IMG/VR virus record: IMGVR_UViG_3300032334_002236
Location: 1 to 64,000 of that record
Source: a virus
DNA length: 64,000 nt
Reading direction: 5' to 3' (one strand)
The position numbers and the translations under genes were made by a program. Below the pieces are notes generated by a model, which worked only from the letters and a program-made list of their open reading frames with translations, was not told where the DNA came from and did not search any database. The first letter of the stretch is position 1, and every line of letters starts with the position of its first letter. Shown piece by piece: positions 39,600-51,700 of this stretch.

Positions 39600-39751
39600 G
39601 CGCGGGTTTCCAGTAATATTTGTCCTGATTCACCATCAGTTATCTTGAGGAACCCTTGTAACAGGATGCCACTGGATTCTTCTGGCAGATCTTCAACAAC
39701 ATTCTGTTGTTGTGGTGTATTATTTATCTGTGATTCCTGCTGCGAATCCAT
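39596..39751 (-). CDS. 51-aa small protein between the giant and the 209-aa gene
   Basis: The minus strand from 39751 reads an ATG directly overlapping the giant gene's stop (TAATG) and runs to a TGA overlapping the next gene's ATG (ATGA). The product begins MDSQQESQINNTPQQQNVVE and continues with a compact segment, SGILLQGFLKITDGESGQIL. The perfect packing on both sides and lack of any gap argue that it is real. The Gln-rich N-terminus looks disordered. A GATAAATA lies inside it and may start transcription of the downstream genes. Confidence 0.75.
   Translation of the reverse strand: MDSQQESQINNTPQQQNVVEDLPEESSGILLQGFLKITDGESGQILLETRA
39721..39728 (-). promoter_or_regulatory. Late-type element GATAAATA inside the 51-aa gene
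   Basis: Reads GATAAATA on the minus strand, 122 nt before the start at 39599. It could be an internal late promoter or simply coding sequence (QINN codons). Confidence 0.35.
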
Positions 39752-42700
39752 TATGCGCTCCTGATATATCTGGCTTGTATACTGTCCGATTCATGCAGTG
39801 TCTGACCAGGTTTGATCCATAGATGACCTTGTCTCAATTTCTGCCCATTGGCTACAGTGACCAACTGTCCGGCCTTGTTAGTTATCACCACATCTATCAG
39901 CTGTGTAAAGATGCTGAAACCTGGTGTGCCAGTCAATGTGATTCCTGTGGCATCATTACCCGTATCAGCAGCAATCACGCCAGTGAAGGCAGTGAGTGCA
40001 TTTATGGATGTGACTATCCTTGATCTATTAGTGGCAGTATTTGTTGTCAACAACAGGTTGACTATGGTGCCATTTATCAAGATCTGGGTGCTGGTACTGG
40101 CCGAGGGTGCAGTCATGGCACTACCAGGCACAACGGTAATTGCACTGAGTGGACTGGTACCTTGCTGGAGACCAGTATATCCCAGATCAGCACCGTTGCT
40201 GTCAGTAAATCCACCACTTATATCCACAACTATATCCTGGCCTATCAGATCACTCAGTTTGATGCCAGTGGTATCACTGCCACTGTCTATGGCTGTGACC
40301 CCGGTGATGCTGCTGACAGCATTTATGGCATTGGTTATCTTGCTGCGATTAGCTGTGATATTGGTTGTGAGATAGCCTATGCTTATGTCCTGCCCATCTA
40401 TCCTGATGCTGCCAGTTATCTCAGTACGCGGTGCAAGCATGCTGGTTCCAGCAACAACATTCACAGCAGCAAATGATCCCAATGTCAATCCCAACCATGT
40501 GGCATCTATGCCTTCAGTCAATAATTCTGTCTCTGTGCTCTGTGGTATGTTCATCATGTCGCTGGCATCTTGAAGTATGCTGAAAGTGTCATGCCTATCT
40601 GCTGCTCCAGTTCCAGCCGTGCCCCTTCTGAGTAATCCCAAGCGGCTGTTGGCCAGATCCTTGACTCCATATGTTATGCGTTCACCGTTGACAAACACCA
40701 CACCAGGTTTGTTCACACTGGGATCACTGTCTGCCAACCTGCTGAGATCTGCCACATATATCCACTCATCCGCCTGATACAGATCTTGTGTGAGATAGGT
40801 CATATGGTCCTGTTTGATCACCTGGTATGTGGTGGTATCAGTGAGATCCTTGAATATCCTGAACTTGCTCCAACGGTTGCGGTTGGCACTGCCGAATGCT
40901 CTAACCACGATGATGTCAGCATCAGCAATATATTGATCGAATATGATCCTGTTCTTGCCTATCAGGCGATAATCCAGATATGGCATCTGTAACATGCCGT
41001 TGATGGTTATCATCACTGCACCTGGATCTTCTATATCCACAGGCAACACGAATGGCAAGTCGGTCCTGATCTGGGATAACTCGTTATCGAAAGGACTGTC
41101 ATCCAGGATATCGCCATCGAACCCTGCGTTAACATTGACATATGTGCCCATGTTATTTCCAGTGTACACCCAGGTCTTGAGATCTATCATGTCGTGGTTT
41201 GTCAGTGTTAACACATGCACACGATCAGTGTCATGTAATCCCAAGCTGGGATCGATAGTCACTGAGTTGGTGCTGTGTATGCGATAATCGCTGTAACTGC
41301 TGTCACTGATTATGATCTGGCTACCTGGTAACGGAGTCACATTGAATTGTATCTGGGGCCATTGGCCTGCCACACGTACTACCTGATATTCTATGCGATT
41401 CTTCATGGTAATACCATCTACTACCACGACAATGTCGCTGTCCCGTATCAGATTGAGATTGGAAACATATCTAAGCTGGCTGAGACTGAATTTGCTGGTC
41501 ATGCCATTGGCAGTATAATAAGCCTGGCTGCTGGGTGTCAGATAGGTGTTGTTTACTCTCACGATGGTATGTACTATGGCTGGTTCTTCCTGCAATACCG
41601 GATCAGCCAATACCAGGTTGTAATTGACTGGAGCGCCTGCTGATGTGGAATAAGTGTATTCGTTTATACGAGCATAGCTACGCAGTCCGTTATCATAACC
41701 ATAGCTGTGCAATGATATCTCATCATTCAGCTTGGGCTTATGTGCCAATGTGACCAACACACCATTATCAGTCTTACTCAGGGTAAAGTCAGTATAATGA
41801 TCTTGTTGTATGCGCACATACACCTGTTTGCAATCGACCAGGCTGACATCTGGCAGCAGGAATGTCCTGGTGACGCCGTCACTGATATATCTGGCATTGC
41901 TGCTCTGTGCAAATCCCGTGCTACCCCAGATATTGATCTGCAGAGTAAGGCCAGCAACTGCTGGATTAGTCAATATGACATTCTTTCCTGACAGATCCAA
42001 TGTGTAATCCAGATCCAGGTCAAGTGGTCCATATTTTTCCACCGCCACCCAGACAAACTCGCTGCCTGCCTGAGGCAGTGAAACATCGCTCCAACTGTAA
42101 ACTTGTTGGATACCATCTGACACATACGCCACCTGGCGTATCTCAGGATTGATATAATGTGTGAGCATATCTGTGGCGCTGGTAGTCACTGTTATGTCCA
42201 GTGTATCCATCAATCTGCCTGGCAACAATTCTTCAGGTGCTGGCACATTATTGGCATCCACGAATTGGCCGCCTTCAGTGATGATATCTTCTGGCCTGAT
42301 ACCCAGCATCTGGTCTGTGAATTGGCTGGTATAGATGGTATCTATGGCTTGTGGACCACGTATGATATCCAATCCCAGTTCATCACGATATACAGGATCA
42401 TATGGAGCCTGATCATAAGCTGGCTGGTCATATCCGCTTGCCTGATCGAATCCTGGTCCTATCACTTGCACACCAGCATGCTTGATACCGGCCATCAGTT
42501 GGCTGAGATCACGACCAGCTTTGCCTGGACCAGTCTGGTAATAACTCCAGATACGGTCAGCAGCATTGTCCAACCAATTGCCTGCATAAGGTCTCAATTT
42601 AGCAGCATCGAAATCGTTGCCACTGACAAAACTTTCAGTAACCACATAGGCCACTGGTCCAGTATGATCCCACAGGCTGTCACGATAGATCACCACATCT

Positions 42701-45700
42701 TCCTTGTTGTAACTGGTGTCAGGTGTCCATATCCTTATTATCATCAGTCTGAAGTTCAGCATGTTGAACCGGTTGTTGCTGACATGGTCCACCACACACC
42801 TGAATGCTGGATCGATGTAACTCACCACCTGATCCAATTTGTAACTGGTATCAGGTTTCCAATCTTGTACCTGATTGCTGTAGGTATATCTGTCGAATTT
42901 CAGCTGGGTCTTGATGTTCCTGGCCAGGCCCAATCCCAGGTGTACCGCAGCAACAGCAGGCGTGTCATTTATGCCAGTGATGGTCACTGATGCTTGTGTA
43001 TATCCTTTACCAGGATCGGTCACTGTGATCTTAGTGATCACACCGTTAACCACGGTTGCTTTGGCCTTGGCACCAGTACCATTGCCATATATCTTGACGC
43101 TCACTGTGCTGGCAATATATCCTGTTCCAGTGTGTATCATACGAACACGCTCTGCACCATAAGCATGGTTATTGAGCCAAGGTGCATACACTGTACGGGC
43201 CAATGCTACCTGATCTATCTGGTTGTTAAGTTGTGGACTACGATACCTGCTGGCATCTATATTGTAATAAGGCTGCAGATCAAAATCCGTTATGTCCAGT
43301 TGAGCCACGTCTGGATTTTGCATGTTGTCGTATCTGGCCACATATTTTTTCAGATACACATGGAAAGGTTTGATCTCCTGGAAGAACTCGCTTATGCTGT
43401 TTTGTATATCTGGCAGGAACACTGGAAGTTGGTCCAGTTTTCTCACTCTCTGATACATGTCCACCAGGCTGGTTTTCATGACCCAATCTGCATCCAGGGT
43501 CTGGCTCAGTTGCAGGTTCATCAGGCTACGCATGATGGATTTGAGATCAGTACGGAATTCCTGGGTCATCAGATGTTCTATCACAGCTTGGAATATCACG
43601 CTTACTTCTTTATTGCAATCTTTGCCATAACTGGTGCTGTCCAAACTGCTGCCGTCCAGGCCCAGACCATTCTGGCTGTTATCCCATAGGTTGTCGCTGA
43701 ATGACACAGTGGCACCTTGTTGAGCCAACAATGTCAGACCGTTGCCAGTTACCAGGCACATCTTCCAACCACCAGCATCACTATTACGGATGTATATGAC
43801 ATCCCCTAATGCCAATGGTAGGTTGTTGATCTCACCTTCATTATCGATGTTGTAATTGGTCTTGGTATCCTGTGTATATTCAGGACTATACCAATCAGTA
43901 CTGGTCCAATACTTCCTGACATCATAGGTCTGTACTCTCACCAGGTACCAATAAAATTTATTCTGTGGATCTTTTCTCAGTTCCCTGATGCTCCATCCAC
44001 CAGACACATCTGAATCTTGGCTTACAAGTACCTTGGCACCCAAGGTGTATAATCTCTGATCCAGGTAACCCAATTCTGTCAGATCCTGGACGCTTGTGAC
44101 ATAATGGCTGCTGTCTGGCACTGGATCATGGCGACCCAGAGCAGCCAAGAAGCTGGGCCTGATCAACGTGATGCAGACATTCTTACAGAATTCATTCAGT
44201 TGTAAGAAATAACTCTGGCGTGCCTGGTATAGATCACCAAACACTGTCTGCCTGGGTCTCACACTGGTGCCGTATCGTTGTTTTTCCGGCAATCTGGTGT
44301 CAGGCACAGGCCTGTCCTGATCGTCTTGCCCAGATAGGCTGTGGCGTATCTTGTCATAGATTTCTTGGTTAGTTCCCAGATCGCTGCCATCGTCGAACAC
44401 CGCCCATTCACTGTGAGTGACACTTGTATCTGACTCACTTGTGCGTAATATCAGGCTGGTGTCTGAACCTATCAGGCCCTGGCAATTATATAATCCCAAC
44501 AAGTTTGTGTCAAGCACACTGATATACGCCTGATCCTGCTGTCTGGGACTGGCTAATATCTGTTCCATCTCTATGGTGCTGACGTCGTTGAGATTGCTAT
44601 TTCTCACCCAGAAATAATAACGCACCTGTGCTGCACCAGTGATATTGTCCACGATGGTGCGGGTACTGTACACATCTGTCTGTACATACAAGGGCTTGGT
44701 TTTACCATTGGCTGTGGAAAATTCCAGTGGCGGAACATCAGATTCTATCCACTGATAGATGCTGATGCTGCTGTTGGGGAAAGCATTGTTCCAGGTATTC
44801 AGTTTGAAGATGATGTCACCCTGATCCTGATCCATCAATTTGATGTTATTGGTATCCCACCAAGTTTGTCCCACTTGTTGGTATCCCCAACTGCTTCTTT
44901 GATCTGTATTAAAAGTCAGTCTGTTGGGCGCATTGGTATAAACTGCTGGATCGGTATTACTGATGTAATTTAGTTTGCTGGCCACTGTGGGAGCAAATTT
45001 GCTATGCAAAGGATCCAGCACTATCAGATCTTGCATCTTGGTACGGGTATTACGATCATAAAGATAAGCATGCGTGATACGGCTGCTGTCATATTCTGCA
45101 CCTTTGCGTCGCAATGTCTTCCATACACGTTCAGCAACGGGATTCTTGTAGATGTATAATGTGCCCTGTGGTTGGTCGTTGACATTGCCACTGGGGCTGC
45201 CGATGGCTAACCAATTTTCACTGATAGCTACACCTGTGCCAAATTTGCTCTGTGTGGACAGATCTTTATGGCTCAATGTGCTTGCGTACACATATTTGTC
45301 TGGTCTGTCAGTGTCGCCAGGTCCCTGCAATTCATATAGATAGGCTGTGCCACTACGATAGGTCTTGTCTTTGAGGTCCACTAATGTGCGATTATCGAAT
45401 GTCAATGCACCATTATCGAATGTTGTTATCTTATAGTTGTCACTTACGCTAGTTCCCACCAGCAGCAGTTGCCCATCAGGACTCAATGTTATCCTTTCTC
45501 CGAATTTTTCTGTGTCCTGGGTCAACGGGCTCAGTATAAGCTGGCTATGGTTCCAGGAACTCATGCCCAACAGAGACAACACATCTGTCAATCCATTACG
45601 TAGGCGCATGATAGCTGGAGGTGCTGCTATTATTTGTATCTTGCTGGATACCAGAGCAGCAGATATTCCCAGTATACCAGCATTGTTTATGGTATCCAGG

Positions 45701-48700
45701 ATATCCTGTGTGCTGCCAGTGGCAAATCTCAACAGATGATCATTTATATACAAACAACTGTTGGCTGGTATCACCGGTAATACCACATTGCTGGTCACCT
45801 GATTGTACTTGAGATGTGTATCCAGGTAACGGAAGATAGCGCCATTCCTGTTGTTGGTATAGCGATATCCAGGAGCACCCACCACCAATTCAGCACCGGT
45901 CTGGTCTAATTTTACTTCTTGACCGAATTCCAAGGAATCATTCACCAGAGCAGGCAATACGTTTGCTGTACTGATCAGCCTGGAGTATTCAACACTTATC
46001 TGAGCACCAGCATCCACAGGTTGTGACAGTACCACTATCTGGTAACTGATGTTGCAACTGTTGAAATTATAGGGATTGGGATCAGTGTACAACACCACAT
46101 TGCTGATGTCACGATCAGTACACAATTTCAAGGTGTCCTTGTCCACATATTGCACATAGTATGCAGTGTTGTTGACAAAATTTGCAGGCACTGGACCACT
46201 GATCTGTACTTGATCCTGATCTGCCATGCCATGATCCAATACGGTCAATACTGCTTGCCCGTCGATCTCTATGATCCTCTGTATGACTAAACTTTGCCTG
46301 CCCAGCATATAATCTGTTCTTATCTGCTGATCCACTGTTATAACAGGATCCATGTAATAGGGTTCGCCAGTGGATATGGTATTAGTATTGTTTTGGCCCA
46401 GGACATCTATGTGGAATTTGGTCTGTGATGCAGTAGCTTTTACTATTCTGACCTCACGTTCCAGTATCTCTACTGTTCCATAGCCACCATAACTCTTGTG
46501 TCCCACAGCTATACGCCTACCTGTGGCATCTGTGCTGATGCTCGATCCCCAATCACTACTGTTGGTACCCTCGTATGCTCCCACCAGTTTATAGTAATCT
46601 CTATAATGGATGGTTATCACACTGTCAAGATCTGGAGCTACTGTGAAAAAGATGTTGTCTGGATTGGGACTTAGTGTATAATCCAGGTTGGGTATCTGCA
46701 CTACCTGATCTATCATCACAGTAACATCATTGGCTTGCAACAGTTTTGTCTGTGCAGCACTGGGGAAAGCATATTCCTGGCTGGTGCTATCACCTGTATA
46801 ACTGACGCTACCAGATATCACAGTGGTGTAACGGAAGCTGTAAAGCTGCCCATTGACGCTATCTGTCACATACAGCCAATTGCCATCCTTGCTGACAGTC
46901 ATACCAGCCATATCACCATCAGTGAATGCATAATAGATTATCTGTTTGATGCTGATTTCACGATCCACGATTTCAGCCACGTGTACTATTCCCCGGCCAG
47001 CACAAGTGCCTGAGATGCACACCCGATCTTGATCACTGATACTGATTTCTTTACCGAAATCACTTATGGCTGCATTTGCAGGATTGAGCCTGGATGTCTG
47101 GTTCCAGTTGTTACTGGTATCCAATGTGTACAGATAAACTGCACCTGTTGAACCTCTGCCCGGACTGTTGACCACGCTGTAATTTTGTCTGCTGTTGATC
47201 ACCACCCGCTCACCGTAACGGTCCACCGGGTGGGTGTATATGGGACTGATCATCTTGTCGAATTGCCAGCTGTCTGTGTTCTGTAACACGCTGTAATCTT
47301 TAGGATCATGATCGATGTAAACTATGTCTCCATTCTTCCAACCACGGGCTGGTTGGAAATCTCCGAAACTAAATTTATCGGTGAATCTGACATTTACCAG
47401 TTTATACACCAGTGAACGGATGGTCTGTGTTCCTATGCTGATGTTGTTCTTGACGTTTACTGTGAAGTATGCCCCTGCCACTGCTTTAATGGTGTAGAAT
47501 CCTGCCAGATCCACCTGGTTATTGGTGTTATTCAACACAGTACTGTGCAACATGATCACATCTAATACCTGGAATCCATGGGCAATATCTGTGGTGAATG
47601 TCAGTTCGTTAGGTGCAGTCTGGGAACAGTTTGTCACATAGATGCGATCAGTGAGAGTGACACGATAGGTGGCCCATTGACCAGCATTGTCGTTAGCCAC
47701 CCATACCAGGCTTCCTTCACCCAATAAGCTGTTGATACTGTCTATCTGATCTATCTTCTGTATGTTGAATACTGTGGCGCTGACTTCACTGCTACGCACC
47801 GGCCCTGTATCACCTAATATCTGTGGTTTGGCAACACCTGCAAATATATTCTTGTCATATTCATATGGACATTGTATCAGATCAGTTTGACGATAATTGT
47901 TGGCTCCTGGCAGATCTTGATCAGTGGCATCTTGGAAAGCCAGAGCATACTGGTTATTGATGCTGCTGATTCCTGCCAGATCCAGTTCGAACAGTTGTTG
48001 TTGTTGTGTATTACCGAATCTGTCCAGGCGTACTGCAAACAATTCCTGGATCTCTATACTAGTATCCAGGCTCTCATTCTGTGCGCGGATGAATGCCTGC
48101 ACCACTGCCTGGCTGCCTTTCTGTTTCAGCATGCCCAGATAGAATTTGTGTTGGCTGACCACATCCAATCCCAGAGCATTGAGATATCTTCTCTTGCTGA
48201 AACCAGTGGCATGCCTGCCATACATGTCTGCCAATGCGTTGACATTCTGCTTGTCCACGTCATAGAATCCCAGGAATTGGCTGGCATCGTATGCTGGATT
48301 GGGTATCAACTGATGTTGCAGCAGGTCACCTGAAATCTCATACCATAGACCGTGGTTGAATTTACCAGCACCAGGTGTGAAGTTCTTGGCAGTGTAATAA
48401 TGGTTCTTGTGGAAGGTCACGTCGCCGCGATAATAATCAGTGTAACTTTGCCAATTTTCCACAGGCCTGACATTTATCAGATATCCTGGTGCATAAAGGC
48501 TGCCGTTCCAATCCTGTGTCTTATTGCCTTGTATCTTGATCCTGCTCTGGCGATTGCCCATGACAGGATCAAATATCACATCATTGAAAACTGTGCGGTT
48601 GTCCAGCACCAAAGCATGTTCATATTGTACCACGCTCAGGTCCAACAGGTGTATGCCTTTGTTCTGGGATCTGGTCTGGATATGGAAATCGTTGCCATCA

Positions 48701-51700
48701 CGGTATATGCGATAGTCGCTGCTCTTGAGCGTCCTGCCATCGCTGTCTACCAGCCTGGTATAATCGCTGCGATTGCTCAGTGTTTCCACAGCACCATAAT
48801 CGCTGTGGAATTTCAAGGATACACCAGCAGGTGTCACACTGATCACCACGTCCTGACCCCAGTGCTGTTGGTTCCAGAACAGGAACTCTTTCACAGCTAG
48901 TGTCCAATTACTCACAGTCTGTTGATCGTCTAATATATCATCGAATTGGAATCCCTGTTGTGCAAGATAATGTCCATACCCCATGAGGAAGTTCACAACA
49001 GCCTGTTTGTTGGCCAATATCTGTCCATAAGGCATGCTGATGACGTTTGTGCTGAATTTTTCGTAGATCAGTATGCTGTCTGTTCCCACAGTCAGGGTGT
49101 AGGAATTATTAGTATCCAACACAGGAGTCAGCAGGAAGTAGGGCTTAACGGTATCGAATCCGTATATCTTATAAGTGTCTCCTATCCGTACTATGGTCAC
49201 TGCGCTGTAGATGGCACGGGCAATCACACTGCTCTTGCTGAAAACCACATGATAATTTTCATTAGGGATCATTATGCTGTTGTTGGTGGTCTGTGGGCTG
49301 ACCTGATCTGCCAACAATATCAGCTGCTGTTTGTCTGTATAACCAGCCAGTTTGTACACCAGATTGATCTGGCTGTTTTCCACGAAATCATACCAGGTGT
49401 GTTGCAGTTGCTGGTTGCGTGACAGAATGAAATCTCTGACCCACACGTTAGTTCCAGCATGGAAATCTGTGCTGTCACTCAGCTTGTGATTCCATTCACG
49501 TGTATTGGTCTGTTTATCCACTAATTGTCCGGTCAACACATCACGGATCTGGTCTCTGGTATTGAACCTGAGGCTGGCATATTCGGCAGGGCGAGCTAAT
49601 GCACAAGCTATCTGTATGGCAAAAGGATAATAGCTGCTGCGCCTCCAGGAATTCTCAGCAGGTGCCCAGTCGCCCACTTTCCAATCATTAGTGGTACTGA
49701 AATCCTGATAATTCTTTACCAGGAAACTGTCAGGGCTTAACAAGTTGCCATGTGAATCCACAGGGATTATCTGGCTAAGTCCTGGCCTGCTGTATCTGAC
49801 ATCTAACCTGGCCTGGCCAGGATTGCTGCCCCTGATGAATCCCATCTCCAGATCCATCCACATTGTCATGTTGGCATTGGTATATGGAGCTGAGCCATAA
49901 GCTGCTGTCCACCAATCAGGCATGTCGGCAAAGCCCAACATCTGCCAGGGCTTGTGGTGTGGTTGATCAGTATCATAGAAATATTGATAGATGCCACGCC
50001 AATGCCCTGGCACCTGCTCACTGTATATGACATCACGGCCACTATTATAATTAATGGTGAAGGCATCATAACCTGTGCCAGTGTTTTCAAAGATGTCGAT
50101 GGCAAACTGCCCGCTCCATTCCAACAGGCTCTGACCGATGAATTTGTTCCATTCGGTCATGGTATAATCAGTCTTACGGAAAGCGCCAGGCTTCATGCTA
50201 TTGATGCCAGTGTTCTCATCATCCCTGTAAAATGTCTGGCAATTATTGTATACCCTACGCTCATATTCCATGAGGATGTTATCGCGATAATCACCATATG
50301 CTGGAGTGATGCTGCCATCATGTCCTATGATCACCTGGATGGGTGTGGTATAGGTGTTGTCAGTTTCTATCACAGGCATGCTCAGCGGATACAATCCCAG
50401 CTTGCTGGGTGTGGCAGGTATCACATTCGCCTGTGTTGATGCATATTCCAGGATGGTTATGGTATCATTGAGGAATATGGCCAGGTCATTGCTGAGTGTC
50501 AATGTGTAACCCTGTACTGTATAATCTTTGCCACGCAGCAACAATATGTTATTGCGATAGGCCAGTATGGATGTGTAATTGCTTTCCTGTAGATCATAAT
50601 TCTGGTTAAGATTATATGACCTGTATCCCAAGTTGATCACAGGATACTGGTTGGAGTAATCAGGCAGTCCATGGGCTGCCATGTCAGTGTGATAATAAGG
50701 ATCGGTAGGTTTAGCATCCTGCGATAATGTGGCTAATACCAGATCCAAACACTGCCTGATATTGGAGGTATCAGCAAAATTGGTATTATTGATCTGATCA
50801 TGTAGATTGATCATGAACTGGCCATATGCTGTCATGTTTTGCCGTATGGCACTGATAATATTGCAATCCGGATTGAGGCTTAATGTGGTATGTGCCCACA
50901 TTCCAGCACTATGTTGCAATAGTTTACCAGGAACACCAGTGAGATCGATGTCACGGCTATTGTTTATACCAGATGCTTCGCCTGAAAACTCCATGCTATT
51001 GCTGGATATTTCTATCAGATGGTTTCTCATCTGTCCCAATGTGACATCTGTTATCAGTTCGTTCTTATTGTTCACACCCAGATTAACTGGTATCTCATAA
51101 GTGGCATAAGTGTCTCCAGCTATGCCTGCGATCATCACTGTCAAACGATCACCTACTGATAAGTCTTGATGCAGGTGTAGGGTGACATATTTGTCTTGTA
51201 CGATTATGTCATAACTGTTTTTATCCATGAGGCGGGCATTGACCCGTATCTTGGCATCTATCAATCGTCCACTCTCTTCATAAGTGGTCTTGAATATGAA
51301 GTCATTCACACGAACAATGTTAACATCTACGCTGTATACTACTTTTTGTCTGCTGCGTTCCCTGACCCGATCCCAGCCTGTGAGATACTTTATTCTGCTG
51401 TCAGGATCGATGCTGGCAGCATATCCTGTGCGGATGTGTCGTTGTGTGTTCTTGCTGTCTTGGGTGTAGTTGAACACATCTGTGTGGTAATAATTGGTGA
51501 AAACTATGTCACCTATGTTACCGATGTTCTGATATTTTAATGGTATTCCCAACACCTTATCTGATGTGCCAGTTGCATCAGCATAGCCAAACAAGCGGCT
51601 GCCTTTGAAATTGGTGCCCAGATATTTCTGGTTGTGCCCAAAGCTGTCAGTCTGCTTGTCAACTATCTCGAACAACGGGGGCTGTGGTATTCCCAACTTC

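Noticed and set aside
42157-43689. Long plus-strand ORFs opposite the giant protein (277 and 231 aa)
   Set aside because: They overlap each other and lie antisense to a 14.4-kb frame with recognisable repeats; composition is Cys/His/Ile-rich, as shadow ORFs often are.
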